DNA from: Sphingobacteriales bacterium
GTDB lineage: Bacteria; Bacteroidota; Bacteroidia; Sphingobacteriales; Sphingobacteriaceae
NCBI GenBank assembly: GCA_026390835.1
Contig: JAPLFD010000009.1
Location: forward strand, 1-64,000
Length of the DNA stretch: 64,000 nt
Reading direction: 5' to 3'
In this document: in pieces, positions 43,379-53,171 of the stretch
Layout of the letters: the number at the start of each line of letters is the position of its first letter
Position numbering within the stretch: the first letter of the stretch is position 1
Made by a program: the position numbers and the translations under genes
The notes under the pieces: generated by a model
What the model saw: only the letters and a program-made list of their open reading frames with translations
Told to the model about the DNA's origin: nothing
Databases searched by the model: none

Positions 43379-43828
43379 ATGAAATTAGAAGACGAAATAT
43401 CCTCAAACAAATTTACTAGCAACTACCATAAAGCTATTGTAGATATATTGTATACCTATGGCTGGATTACTAATTTATTAAAAGAGCGTTTAGACGATCG
43501 AGATATCACACTCCAACAATACAATATTTTGCGCATTCTTAGAGGGCAATTCCCTAACCCAGCTACTGTAAATTTATTGCGTGATCGTATGTTAGACAAA
43601 ATGTCTGACGCTTCTAGAATTGTAGAACGATTGCACAAAAAAGGCTTATTAAGCCGAATGGCGAACGAAAAAGATCGCCGAGCGGTAGATATACTCATTT
43701 CTAAACAAGGCTTAGCTATTTTACAAGAATTAGATGTAGCTATGAATATGGATGAACTTTTAAAAGAAAATTTAACTGTAGAGGAAGCAGCTAAACTCTG
43801 CCATTTACTAGATAAATTTAGAGGCTAA
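43379..43828 (+). CDS. MarR family transcriptional regulator
   Basis: This 149-residue winged helix protein has the MarR pattern: LQQYNILRILRGQFPN, a recognition helix region LLRDRMLDKMSDASRIVERL and the wing RMANEKDRRAVDILIS. It differs clearly from the MarR at 29.2 kb. The ATG at 43379 is used; an upstream TTG start at 43367 is less likely. Its target is unknown; an inverted repeat just upstream hints at autoregulation. Its 3' end overlaps the convergent ZIP gene by 11 bp. Confidence 0.9.
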   Translation: MKLEDEISSNKFTSNYHKAIVDILYTYGWITNLLKERLDDRDITLQQYNILRILRGQFPNPATVNLLRDRMLDKMSDASRIVERLHKKGLLSRMANEKDRRAVDILISKQGLAILQELDVAMNMDELLKENLTVEEAAKLCHLLDKFRG

Positions 43829-44519
43829 AACCTAAAATGGCTCCGGCTAAACCCAATAGTACCGCCAACATTTTCTTAAAATTAAATCGATGATCTACAC
43901 TCGATTCGAATAAAATGGTGGTGGAAATATGTAAAAACATACCAATCACTACCGCCATAATGGGTTGTATCCAAGCGCTAATACTACCGGATTGTGCTTG
44001 CGCCCCTACTAAATACCCCAATGGCGACATTAGGGCAAATAAAATTAAATAAGCCAATAAGCGGTAGCCCGAAATTTTGTGATGTAATAATACCGTACCC
44101 AAAGCAAAAGCGGCAGGTAAATGGTGCAAAGCTATACTAAATACCAATTCATTACCTCCACCACTTACTAATGGAATGCCTTCAAAAAAAGCGTGAATAC
44201 ATAAACTCAATATTACTCCCAATGGAAAAGCCTTTTGCGCATGAGCATGTACGTGGATATGCCCATGCTCAATACCTTCAGAAAACTGCTCCAAAATAAT
44301 TTGAAACACAAATCCACCTAAAATATATAAGCCAATACTAGCCGTACCTCCTAAATATACCTCCGGAATTAAATGTAAAACAGTAATGGCAAATAAATAG
44401 GCCCCACTAAAAGAAAGGATAAGCTTAAGTCCGTTGGCACTAATTTGTTTCGAAAGAAAAACGGTTAAACCGCCCAATAAGGCACTACTAAATAGTACTA
44501 TTACTTTCCATATTTCCAT
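43818..44519 (-). CDS. ZIP family metal transporter
   Basis: This 233-residue inner membrane protein has about seven to eight hydrophobic segments and a His-rich loop (EHGHIHVHAHAQ, about 94-105) between helices 3 and 4. Metal-binding helix motifs are CIHAFFEGIPL and ALHHLPAAFALG. These fit ZIP importers of zinc, iron or manganese. Its start overlaps the PAP2 gene by 32 bp, an unusually long co-directional overlap, but MEIWKVIVLF gives the right first helix. Confidence 0.9.
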   Translation of the reverse strand: MEIWKVIVLFSSALLGGLTVFLSKQISANGLKLILSFSGAYLFAITVLHLIPEVYLGGTASIGLYILGGFVFQIILEQFSEGIEHGHIHVHAHAQKAFPLGVILSLCIHAFFEGIPLVSGGGNELVFSIALHHLPAAFALGTVLLHHKISGYRLLAYLILFALMSPLGYLVGAQAQSGSISAWIQPIMAVVIGMFLHISTTILFESSVDHRFNFKKMLAVLLGLAGAILGFSL

Positions 44520-45075
44520 AAGTCTGTTGAAAAAAGTGTTTAAAAATATAGCCCAAAGCGATACCTATGAGAGACCCTATACAGGCTCCGCTTAATACAT
44601 CAATAGGAAAATGTACACCTACATATACCTGGGCAAAGGCAATTGAAAATGCCCAAAATAAAGGCCAAAATATTGTCCATTTAAAATACTTACCAAACAG
44701 CATTACAAAAAAAACGGCCAATGCAAAGTGGTTAGAAGCATGCGATGATGGGAAACTGAAACCAGTGCCACAATCTACTAAAGTACGTACACTCAGTCCG
44801 GGTGTATTGCATGGCCTCAACCGAGCTACCCAAGGCTTGAGTATACTAGCCGATGTATAATCAGCTAATGCAAAACATAAAACACCAAACAAGAGCATAA
44901 AGCCACCCACTCGACCAAATTTTTTGATAGCAAAATAAATAGCCAAAAGATAGAGTGGCACCCAGGTTAAACGGTTCCGAAGAATAGGCATAAGCACATC
45001 AAAGACTGGATTAGCCAGGTCCTGATTGATAACAGAAAACCAATGTTGATCTAGCTGAGTAAGTTGATTTATCAT
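44488..45075 (-). CDS. PAP2 family phosphatase with variant third motif
   Basis: This 195-residue membrane protein has six hydrophobic segments and PAP2 motifs: KPWVARLRPCN (motif 1), FPSSHASNHF (motif 2, PSSH rather than PSGH) and AQVYVGVHFPIDVL (motif 3). In motif 3 the usual SR pair is AQ, so a phosphate-binding Arg is missing, while the His and Asp remain. Substrates in the family include lipid phosphates and undecaprenyl diphosphate. It overlaps the methyltransferase start region by 4 bp and the ZIP gene by 32 bp. Confidence 0.87.
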   Translation of the reverse strand: MINQLTQLDQHWFSVINQDLANPVFDVLMPILRNRLTWVPLYLLAIYFAIKKFGRVGGFMLLFGVLCFALADYTSASILKPWVARLRPCNTPGLSVRTLVDCGTGFSFPSSHASNHFALAVFFVMLFGKYFKWTIFWPLFWAFSIAFAQVYVGVHFPIDVLSGACIGSLIGIALGYIFKHFFQQTYGNMESNSTI

Positions 45076-45806
45076 AGCGTTTTCTTACAAATAAATATCA
45101 AGCGATCAGAACGCTCTTCGTCAAAGGGATTCAACTCATAATCTCCAAATCTATCCTCAATAACCCAACCACTTTGTGCAAACAATTGTTCAAAATTAGA
45201 CGGAAGAAAGGCATGTACCCGTTCTTGAAAAGAATAATTATCGCCCTTATCACTAAAAGCTATTGTCTTTATCAATTGCTCGTTAAGCACTTCTTTAGCA
45301 ATGCTAAACTCAATTCCCTGAACGGTTTTATGCTCGATGGGCGCTAAATTCTTCATTATTTTCGCGGTATTAAAAAAATCTAATACTAAAGCCGCATTGG
45401 GCTTTGCAGACCTATTAAACTGCTGCAATGCAAGTACATGATCTTCAAAAGTATCAAAGTAACCAAAACTAGTAAACAGGTTAAAAATAGTATTAAAAGA
45501 TTCTCCAATAAAGGCATTGCGCATATCGTGCACAAAAAAATGCAGATTTTCTTGTTGAAATTCTTGGGCAAATAAAATATTCGATTCAGATAGATCGATA
45601 CCTGTAACCGAAAAGCCTTTTTTATTTAAATAGATGGCATGTCGGCCTCTTCCGCAAGCAATATCTAAAAAACTAGCCTGTGGTTCTGGTTGCAAATAAG
45701 CCAATAAATTATCTATAAATAACTCTGCCTCAGCATCGTTGCGCTGATGGTAAAGTATATGATAATAGGGCGAATCGAACCAATTTTTAAACCACTCCTT
45801 AGTCAT
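45072..45806 (-). CDS. Class I SAM-dependent methyltransferase
   Basis: This 244-residue enzyme has SAM motif I FLDIACGRGRHAIYLNKKG (about 43-61), motif II GIDLSESNILFAQEF and FNLFTSFGYFD. The opening KEWFKNWFDSPYYHILY is a common signature of a Bacteroidota methyltransferase group with undetermined substrate. It heads the minus strand run methyltransferase-PAP2-ZIP, with a 4 bp overlap to PAP2, and has a TATATTTG box 22 bp upstream. Confidence 0.87.
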   Translation of the reverse strand: MTKEWFKNWFDSPYYHILYHQRNDAEAELFIDNLLAYLQPEPQASFLDIACGRGRHAIYLNKKGFSVTGIDLSESNILFAQEFQQENLHFFVHDMRNAFIGESFNTIFNLFTSFGYFDTFEDHVLALQQFNRSAKPNAALVLDFFNTAKIMKNLAPIEHKTVQGIEFSIAKEVLNEQLIKTIAFSDKGDNYSFQERVHAFLPSNFEQLFAQSGWVIEDRFGDYELNPFDEERSDRLIFICKKTL

Positions 45807-45828
45807 CTCTTAGCTTTTGTTTAAGTCA

Positions 45829-45836
45829 CAAATATA
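45829..45836 (-). promoter_or_regulatory. Candidate methyltransferase-PAP2-ZIP promoter (-7 box)
   Basis: TATATTTG on the minus strand matches TAnnTTTG and lies 22 bp before the methyltransferase ATG. It is 58 bp from the divergent glmM box, so both promoters share one short intergenic region. Confidence 0.5.
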
Positions 45837-45894
45837 TCGAATAAATTTTGGCAGATTAGGCGGAAAATCTACTGCTCATTTAAGCCGAAAAGTG

Positions 45895-45902
45895 TATTTT
45901 TG
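45895..45902 (+). promoter_or_regulatory. Candidate glmM promoter (-7 box)
   Basis: TATTTTTG matches TAnnTTTG and lies 20 bp before the GTG start at 45923. A CTG sits 20 bp upstream where TTG would be expected. Confidence 0.5.
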
Positions 45903-45922
45903 AGATATAAAGAAAATTTAAG

Positions 45923-47311
45923 GTGAGTTTAATAAAATCCATTTCGGGCATACGAGGAACCATTGGCGGCAAACCAGGAGAAGGCCTTACCCCATTAGAT
46001 ATTGTGAAATTTACTGCTGCTTACGGTACTTGGGTAGTGCAAAATACCCATAACCGCAAAATTGTAGTAGGCAGAGATGCCCGTATTTCGGGCGATATGG
46101 TACGTAATTTAGTAATTGGCACCTTGCAGGGTTTAGGAATTGATGTAATTGACCTAGGGCTATCTACCACCCCAACGGTAGAATTAGCCGTACCCATGGA
46201 ACAAGCCGGCGGTGGTATTATTTTAACAGCTAGCCACAACCCAAAACAATGGAATGCCTTAAAACTGTTAAACCATACCGGCGAATTTATTAGCGACGAA
46301 GATGGAAAAGAGGTTTTACGTTTAGCCGAAAGCAAGGAATTAACCTTTTGCGAAGTAGACGACTTAGGTAAAGTTAGCCTCAACGATAGCTATTTACAAA
46401 AACACATAGACCACATACTAGCACTAGATTTAGTAGATGTGGCAGCCATCAAAGCCGCTAAATTTAACATAGCCGTAGATAGCGTAAATTCTAGTGGGGG
46501 TATTTTTGTGCCGGCACTTCTAAAAGCCTTGGGTGTACAAACCATTTTTTCTATACACGATACCCCTAATGGTCAATTTCCGCATAATCCGGAACCATTG
46601 CCCGAAAATTTAAAAGATTTATCAAACGAAGTAGTAAAACAAAAAGCCGATTTAGGCATTGCAGTTGACCCGGATGTAGATCGCTTATGCTTTGTTTGTC
46701 AAGACGGCTCCATGTTTGGCGAAGAATACACCCTGGTAGCGGTAGCCGATTATGTGCTTAACCATACTCCGGGAAACACGGTTTCTAACCTCTCTTCTAC
46801 CCGAGCGCTACGAGATGTAACCGAACAAAAAGGTCAAAAGTACCATGCTGCAGCCGTTGGCGAAGTAAATGTGGTTACCCTAATGAAAGCTAGTAATGCC
46901 GTAATTGGCGGCGAAGGCAATGGTGGAGTAATTTATCCAGCTTCGCATTATGGCCGTGATGCTTTAGTAGGCATCGCCTTATTTTTAACTCATTTAGCAA
47001 AATCTGGAAAAGATATTTTAAGCCTAAGAAATAGCTATCCGAGCTATTTTATCTCCAAAAATAAAATCGATTTAACACCCGATTTAAACATTGATAACGT
47101 ACTTAAACAAGTAGCAGAAAAATATAAAAATCAGCCTATTAGTACCAATGATGGTGTAAAAATTGAGTTTGATAAACAATGGGTACATTTGCGAAAGTCT
47201 AATACCGAGCCTATTATTCGTATTTATTCGGAAAGCAATACGGCTGCCGAGGCCGATGCATTGGCTCAACGCATTATTTCAGATATTAAAACCATAGCGA
47301 ATCTCCACTAA
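45923..47311 (+). CDS. glmM: Phosphoglucosamine mutase
   Basis: GlmM converts glucosamine-6-phosphate to glucosamine-1-phosphate for peptidoglycan and LPS. The 462-residue protein has the phosphohexomutase motifs: ISGIRGTIGGKPGEGL at the start, the phosphoserine loop TASHNPKQWNALK (Ser near 104), the metal loop DPDVDRLC, the sugar loop GGEGNGGV and KSNTEPIIRIYSE at the end. The start is GTG (VSLIKSISG), since the family begins exactly here and no ATG is available. The cysteine desulfurase follows 4 bp later. Confidence 0.93.
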   Translation: MSLIKSISGIRGTIGGKPGEGLTPLDIVKFTAAYGTWVVQNTHNRKIVVGRDARISGDMVRNLVIGTLQGLGIDVIDLGLSTTPTVELAVPMEQAGGGIILTASHNPKQWNALKLLNHTGEFISDEDGKEVLRLAESKELTFCEVDDLGKVSLNDSYLQKHIDHILALDLVDVAAIKAAKFNIAVDSVNSSGGIFVPALLKALGVQTIFSIHDTPNGQFPHNPEPLPENLKDLSNEVVKQKADLGIAVDPDVDRLCFVCQDGSMFGEEYTLVAVADYVLNHTPGNTVSNLSSTRALRDVTEQKGQKYHAAAVGEVNVVTLMKASNAVIGGEGNGGVIYPASHYGRDALVGIALFLTHLAKSGKDILSLRNSYPSYFISKNKIDLTPDLNIDNVLKQVAEKYKNQPISTNDGVKIEFDKQWVHLRKSNTEPIIRIYSESNTAAEADALAQRIISDIKTIANLH

Positions 47312-47315
47312 CATC

Positions 47316-48446
47316 ATGAGAGTTTATTTAGATAATGCCGCCACTACCCCTCTAGATAAAGAGGTAATAAAAGAAATGTGCAATGTAATGGAGAACCAAT
47401 TTGGCAATCCATCATCCATACATGCACACGGCCGTGAAGTACGATCGGTGGTGGAAAAAGCCCGAAAAACGATTGCAAGTTTATTAAATACCTCCCCAGC
47501 AGAGATATTTTTTACCTCAGGAGGCACCGAGGCAGATAATACAGCCATTCGCTGTGGCATTCTAGATCATGGAATTACGCATGCCATTACTTCTAAAATT
47601 GAGCACCACGCCGTTTTACACACCTTAGAGGCTTTGGCATACGAAGGTATTGTAAAACTCAGCTTCGTAAACATAAACGATAAAGGAAATATTGATTTAG
47701 CGCATTTAGAAGAATTACTTAAAACCCATCCCAAAACATTTGTATCGCTCATGCATGCCAATAACGAAATTGGTACCCTTACCAATATTGAGCACGTTGG
47801 CGAACTTTGTGAACAATACGATGCGCTTTTCCATAGCGACACGGTTCAAACAATGGGGCATTATCGCCACGATTTAAGCAAACTAAAGGTTCATTTTTTA
47901 GTATGTGCAGCGCACAAAATACACGGCCCAAAAGGCGTTGGATTCTTATATATCAACCATAAAATAAAAATAAAACCGTTTATATATGGTGGCGCACAAG
48001 AGCGCAACATGCGGGGTGGCACAGAAAATGTATATGGTATTGTAGGCCTAGCTAAAGCTTTGGAATTGGCTTATGCAAATATGGATAAACATCAGGCTCA
48101 TATTCAGGAACTAAAAGTATACATGATGGAAGAGTTGAAAAAAACTGTTTCTGGAGTTGATTTTAATGGAGAAACAACAGCAGAAAATAGCCTATATACG
48201 GTACTTAATGTTGCTTTCCCAAAAATGGAAATGGCCGATATGTTGCTGTTTAATTTAGATATTGCCGGCATTTCTGCCTCTGGAGGCAGTGCATGTAGTT
48301 CGGGAACTAACATTGGCTCCCATGTATTAAGTGGTATTGGTGCCGATAGTTCACGACCTGCAGTTCGTTTCTCTTTTAGTAAATTTACTACTAAAGAGGA
48401 GATTGATTTTGTAATCAACAAAATCAAAGAATTGAATTTATTCTAG
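47316..48446 (+). CDS. Cysteine desulfurase (NifS/IscS-like)
   Basis: This 376-residue PLP enzyme removes sulfur from cysteine for Fe-S clusters or thiolated tRNA. It has YLDNAATTPLDKEV at the start, the His of IEHHAVLHTLE, the PLP Lys in AAHKIHGPKGVGFLYI (near 204) and the catalytic Cys in ASGGSACSSGT (near 325). Length fits the NifS group. No iscU or suf gene is adjacent, so it may be the housekeeping or a secondary copy. Confidence 0.93.
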   Translation: MRVYLDNAATTPLDKEVIKEMCNVMENQFGNPSSIHAHGREVRSVVEKARKTIASLLNTSPAEIFFTSGGTEADNTAIRCGILDHGITHAITSKIEHHAVLHTLEALAYEGIVKLSFVNINDKGNIDLAHLEELLKTHPKTFVSLMHANNEIGTLTNIEHVGELCEQYDALFHSDTVQTMGHYRHDLSKLKVHFLVCAAHKIHGPKGVGFLYINHKIKIKPFIYGGAQERNMRGGTENVYGIVGLAKALELAYANMDKHQAHIQELKVYMMEELKKTVSGVDFNGETTAENSLYTVLNVAFPKMEMADMLLFNLDIAGISASGGSACSSGTNIGSHVLSGIGADSSRPAVRFSFSKFTTKEEIDFVINKIKELNLF

Positions 48447-48507
48447 GCCGCTAAATCGACAAAAAGCCGCATATAAGGCCTCTACACATACAAAAAGAAC
48501 AATACCT

Positions 48508-50817
48508 ATGAAAAAATTTGTTCTATTCAGTCTCATGTTATTTGCACTAAACCAAGTAAAAGCGCAAAAAGTGGGCTTAGTATTGAGTGGTGGTGGTGCA
48601 AAAGGCTTGACTCATATTGGCGTTTTAAAAGCATTAGAAGAAAATCACATTCCTATTGATTATATCACGGGAACCTCTATGGGCGGAATTGTAGGTGCAT
48701 TATATGCTGCTGGTTATTCTCCCTCAGAGATCGAATACATTGCTCAAAGCGATGATTTTCAAGAATGGGTAAACGGACGTTTTAAAAGTGATTTCAGGTA
48801 TTACTTTAAGAAAAAACCCGATAACCCTACCTTTTTAAATGCCAAGCTAGAAATTGATACCAGTTTCAATGCTAGCTTTAGAGCCAATTTAGTAAACGAT
48901 ATTCCACTAAACTTTGCTTTGTTGCAATTATTGGGACAAGCCTCGGCCACGGCTCAAAACAATTTTGATAACCTTTTTGTACCCTATCGGTGTATTGTAT
49001 CCGATATTTTTGATAAAAAAATGGTACCTATTGGTAGCGGTAGTTTAGTAGAAGCCGTACGAGGCACTATGGCCGTTCCGCTAGTTTATCGGCCGGTAAA
49101 AGTGGGCAATAGGTATGTATTTGATGGGGGAATTTATAATAACTTCCCAGTAGATGTGATGAAAAATGATTTCAAACCCGATTATATCATTGGAGTAAAC
49201 GTATCGTCAAAAACATATAATGAGTACCCAAAAGAGAATGACGACAAAGTGGTAAACCGTTTTTTAATGTATATGTTTTTAGCTAATTCGGATACCGCGA
49301 ATGTGGGCAAAAACGGAACGGTTATACAACCTGATATTACCCCATTTTCAGCAACGTCATTTAGTGATGTAGAGGCTATTATTAAGAGTGGCTACGACGC
49401 TGCTATGAAGGATATGCCCAATATTTTAAAGGCCGTAAAACAACGCAGCGATGCTTTCCAACTTAAAGAAAATCGGATTGCCTTTAAAAATAAAAACGCC
49501 AATCTTGTTTTCGACCAAGTTCTTATACATGGAATTAACTCTAAGCAAACCGATTATGTACAACATGTTTTTTTGCCAAAGAAACAAAAATTAGACTTGC
49601 CAGGTATAAAAGATGGGTACTATAAGCTAGCTGCCGATGAAAATTTCGAAACCATATATCCACGCATTTACCAAGATTCTTTGGCCCAACACACCACGTT
49701 TGAGTTACAAGTAAAACCACAAAAAAACTTTAGGATAGACTTTGGAGGCAGTATTTCTACCCGGCCGGTAAGCAATGTATTTTTATGCCTACAGTACAAT
49801 ATTCTAGATAAACAATCGTACACGTTTGGAGCAAACTTATACTCTGGTAGGTTTTATGAATCGGTACAAACTACGGTTAGAATGGATGTACCCACAGCAC
49901 GTCCCTACTATCTAGAAACCGAGTTTACCTACAACCATTGGAATTTTTACAGCACCAGTCAAATCATTCTAGATAAAGTTAAACCAACTTACGTTGATCA
50001 ATCTGACAGGCAATGGATAGCCAAATTAGGCACCCCTTTTGGTCGTAGTGGTAAACTAGAGTTTTTAGCTGGTTATTTCGATTTCAATGATCGCTTTAGT
50101 CCAAACAATAATTATGTGTATGGCGACATTTTTGATAAAAGCACTTTTGCTGGCTTGAAAGTAGCCATTGATTTAAGCAAGAATAGCTTAAACAGAAAAC
50201 AATATGCAACCAAAGGCCTATTTTTTCAATTACAAACAGCATTTTTTGGAGGTACAGAAAACTACGTGCCCGGTAATGTATTACGTAACGAACCTGTTTT
50301 TGCGCAATTACATCCTATTGAAAAAACACATAATTGGTTACGCCTAAAAGCAAGTATAGAGCATTACCCCATCAGCAGTAAACACATTACATTTGGCTAT
50401 GTATTAGAATCGATACTGACGAATAAACCACTATTCAGTACCTATAAATCTACCTTATTGAGTGCCCCCGCATATTTTCCGTTACAAGATTCAAAATCGA
50501 TATTTTTCGAAGGATTTAGAGCCAATTCCTATGTGGCTGGAGGTGTAAAAAATATCATTTCGCTGCGCAAAAATATTGATTTACGATTGGAGGCTTACTT
50601 GTTTAAATCCATTAAAGGTTATGAACTTGTTGGTTTGCAAGATGTATCTTGGAAACAGGCTTCTAAAGCTCGTTATGTGGCTACTGCAGGGTTAGTGTAT
50701 CAGAGCCCAATTGGTCCCATTAGCTTCAGTATAAATCGATACGATGATTCACAAAAACCTATCGGAGTGATGTTTCATGCAGGCTTTTTGCTTTATAACA
50801 AGCGTAGTTTAGATTAA
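48508..50817 (+). CDS. Patatin-like phospholipase with outer membrane barrel (PlpD-like)
   Basis: This 769-residue protein has a signal peptide (ending VKAQ), then a patatin hydrolase domain (about 20-310): oxyanion loop VLSGGGAKGLTHIGVL, nucleophile GTSMGG (Ser near 63) and catalytic Asp in FDGGIYNN. After ~320 comes a POTRA-like linker and about 400 residues of barrel-type strands. This is the type Vd autotransporter-like (PlpD) layout, suggesting lipase activity at or beyond the outer membrane. It ends with a 4 bp overlap with the convergent TamL gene. Confidence 0.88.
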   Translation: MKKFVLFSLMLFALNQVKAQKVGLVLSGGGAKGLTHIGVLKALEENHIPIDYITGTSMGGIVGALYAAGYSPSEIEYIAQSDDFQEWVNGRFKSDFRYYFKKKPDNPTFLNAKLEIDTSFNASFRANLVNDIPLNFALLQLLGQASATAQNNFDNLFVPYRCIVSDIFDKKMVPIGSGSLVEAVRGTMAVPLVYRPVKVGNRYVFDGGIYNNFPVDVMKNDFKPDYIIGVNVSSKTYNEYPKENDDKVVNRFLMYMFLANSDTANVGKNGTVIQPDITPFSATSFSDVEAIIKSGYDAAMKDMPNILKAVKQRSDAFQLKENRIAFKNKNANLVFDQVLIHGINSKQTDYVQHVFLPKKQKLDLPGIKDGYYKLAADENFETIYPRIYQDSLAQHTTFELQVKPQKNFRIDFGGSISTRPVSNVFLCLQYNILDKQSYTFGANLYSGRFYESVQTTVRMDVPTARPYYLETEFTYNHWNFYSTSQIILDKVKPTYVDQSDRQWIAKLGTPFGRSGKLEFLAGYFDFNDRFSPNNNYVYGDIFDKSTFAGLKVAIDLSKNSLNRKQYATKGLFFQLQTAFFGGTENYVPGNVLRNEPVFAQLHPIEKTHNWLRLKASIEHYPISSKHITFGYVLESILTNKPLFSTYKSTLLSAPAYFPLQDSKSIFFEGFRANSYVAGGVKNIISLRKNIDLRLEAYLFKSIKGYELVGLQDVSWKQASKARYVATAGLVYQSPIGPISFSINRYDDSQKPIGVMFHAGFLLYNKRSLD

Positions 50818-53171
50818 AATGGCATGCCTATACCAAAGTTATATTGCACAAAGCGATATACATCTGGATAGTGTGTGGTGGCATAGATTTGTTTAAACTC
50901 TTTATTAAACATATTTTTTATAACCCACTGATCGGAGCCCGTAAATTGCGGATCACGAATTTTAACCGCGGCATCTAATCGGAATATAAAATAATCCATA
51001 TCGAAACGTAAGCCAGCACCAGCACCAATGGCAAATTGCTTTAAGAATTTAGAAGAATTGAATTCCCCTCCAGGGTTTTCGGCCACAGCACGTATACGCC
51101 AAATATTTCCAAAATCGGTAAAAGTAGCACCTTTTACTTTGGCACCAAATAAGTTATTGAGTATTTTAAAGCGATATTCTAAGTTACCCTCAAATTTAAT
51201 CTCTCCTAACTGATCTAAATTACGTAGGTTTTGCCGAATCTGCGGATCAATATCTGCTCTATTGTAATTACCCGGACCAAGTGTTCTAGCTTGCCAAGCT
51301 CTAATTCCATTGGTTCCTCCTGCATAAAAATTCTTTTCAATAGGTAAGGCAGAATTGTTACCATATGGAATACCAAATCCTGGATTCAGTCTAAACACCA
51401 ATTGCTTATCGCCACCAAAATGTTTGTACCAACGTAAATCTAATTCTGTTTTAGCGTATTGCAAATAAGGTAAGCCAAACATGGTTCTATAACCTTTCGC
51501 ATCTATTTTTAAATTCAATGCTTTACTTAACAAGCCCAAGGTATTGCCACTTAAATCTGCAGAGGCTTTTAAATAAAAGAAATTGCTTTTGGTGCTTAAT
51601 AAAATATTATTGAGCGTAAACGCATACTGACTGCCAAAGTTTACAAATTGTCTGTCGTTGGTTTTAACATACAATGAAAAGCCATTTGCATTTAAATAAT
51701 CTCTAAAATCGGCATCTAACTGACCATTTCTATACTCTAAATTAAAGGGCGTAAAAGTGTGTTTTTTATACTTGGTTTCCATCCAATCGTATGAAATTGC
51801 ATTGATGAAGGTGCGATTTTCGAAAGCGTTTGTTTGGCGAAAATATTGGAAACTCGTAGAAAAAGTGGTGTGAGGCAAGCCATTTTTACTCGAAACGGTA
51901 TTCTTAAAAGGTATTACAATACGAGGGAATATTAAATTAGCACCAAGTTCAAATTCTCGGTTAAATGCTCTATCAGAAAGCTGGCTCAAGGATTTTGATT
52001 CGAACAATACACCATATCTAAACTTAAGATCGAACTGCTCGGCGCCACCAAATAAATTACGATTGGTGTAGGTATTACCAATATTAAATCCATTTCTGGC
52101 TCCATTTAAGGTATATTCACCCTCAAGCCGGTTAGACATTTTTTTAAGTAGGGTAAAATCATAAATGGCATCTAACACATGTGAGGTATCCGATTGTTTT
52201 TGATAACTAATTTTTATATTCCTAAATACGTTTAAATCATACAAGCGGTCGTAAGTTAGGTTCTCAGCCTCTAAATTATAATTAGTGCCTTTTTTAGAAA
52301 ATATATATCTTGTAATGGGTTTCAATTTAAACCTACCTGAATAATCTTTCAGGTAATACTTATTATCTAATACTGCAGAATCTAATGTTGTGGAACTAAG
52401 CAAGCCAGCACTGGTACGAATAGCCAAATAACTATTCCCAATAGTAAAAGCTTCGTGTGCTAACTTACCAGAGGGATTGCTAATAAACAGTTTTAAATTC
52501 GTTTTGTTTTTAAGGCCATTCGTATCTACCTCAAATCGTAAATACTGACGTAAATACTCATAATAACCACTTTTTCGCATCAATTGGTAAACTTGTTCTC
52601 TCTCTGCGTTTAAGGTATCGGCATCGTAGCGTTTTTCCTTTGCTACACTTGAAAATGCAGCTTGATTTTTTAAATATAAACTCCGCACCGAGGTATCGGG
52701 AATTGTATAACTCAAGGCATTTATGGTGAATTCTTCTCCAGTGTTTGCAGTAAACGTAATTCGGGCTTTTTGTTTTTCAATAGCAATAGCACTTTCAACT
52801 TTTGCACGCAAAAAACCCTTCGTTTGTAAAAATTTCTCTATTTGTGTTCTAGATATTTCTACCAAAGAACTATCTAAAAATGCAGGTGCTTCGCCTATTT
52901 TTTTTATGTTATCGGTACGATAACGACCTTTTTTAACATTTACCAGATTATATAAACGCAAATTTAACCAAGATGGTTTACGCAAATCCCGTTGCACGTA
53001 TTCGTAGGCTTGTTCCTCAAAACGAGGGTCTATATTTTTTAAATGTATCTTTCTAACAAGTACCTGCTCCTTTTCTAAAAACCTAGTAGGCGAACAGCCA
53101 ATCACAGAAGTGAAGAGAAAAAGCAGTATTATTGTACGAACAAAAAATGGCTTAGTGGCGTATGCTTTCAA
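50814..53171 (-). CDS. tamL: TamL-type outer membrane lipoprotein (BamA/TamA family)
   Basis: This 785-residue protein has a lipoprotein signal (lipobox SVIGC, Cys26), about three POTRA-like segments (about 35-300) and a C-terminal BamA-type barrel (about 400-785) with NKNFYAGG-like elements (here EKNFYAGGTNGIRAWQ) and YPDVYRFVQYNFGIGMPF at the end. TamA proteins insert outer membrane proteins together with TamB; TamL is the lipidated Bacteroidota form. tamB is not in this window. Its start overlaps the divergent RNA methyltransferase gene by 10 bp. Confidence 0.88.
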   Translation of the reverse strand: MKAYATKPFFVRTIILLFLFTSVIGCSPTRFLEKEQVLVRKIHLKNIDPRFEEQAYEYVQRDLRKPSWLNLRLYNLVNVKKGRYRTDNIKKIGEAPAFLDSSLVEISRTQIEKFLQTKGFLRAKVESAIAIEKQKARITFTANTGEEFTINALSYTIPDTSVRSLYLKNQAAFSSVAKEKRYDADTLNAEREQVYQLMRKSGYYEYLRQYLRFEVDTNGLKNKTNLKLFISNPSGKLAHEAFTIGNSYLAIRTSAGLLSSTTLDSAVLDNKYYLKDYSGRFKLKPITRYIFSKKGTNYNLEAENLTYDRLYDLNVFRNIKISYQKQSDTSHVLDAIYDFTLLKKMSNRLEGEYTLNGARNGFNIGNTYTNRNLFGGAEQFDLKFRYGVLFESKSLSQLSDRAFNREFELGANLIFPRIVIPFKNTVSSKNGLPHTTFSTSFQYFRQTNAFENRTFINAISYDWMETKYKKHTFTPFNLEYRNGQLDADFRDYLNANGFSLYVKTNDRQFVNFGSQYAFTLNNILLSTKSNFFYLKASADLSGNTLGLLSKALNLKIDAKGYRTMFGLPYLQYAKTELDLRWYKHFGGDKQLVFRLNPGFGIPYGNNSALPIEKNFYAGGTNGIRAWQARTLGPGNYNRADIDPQIRQNLRNLDQLGEIKFEGNLEYRFKILNNLFGAKVKGATFTDFGNIWRIRAVAENPGGEFNSSKFLKQFAIGAGAGLRFDMDYFIFRLDAAVKIRDPQFTGSDQWVIKNMFNKEFKQIYATTHYPDVYRFVQYNFGIGMPF

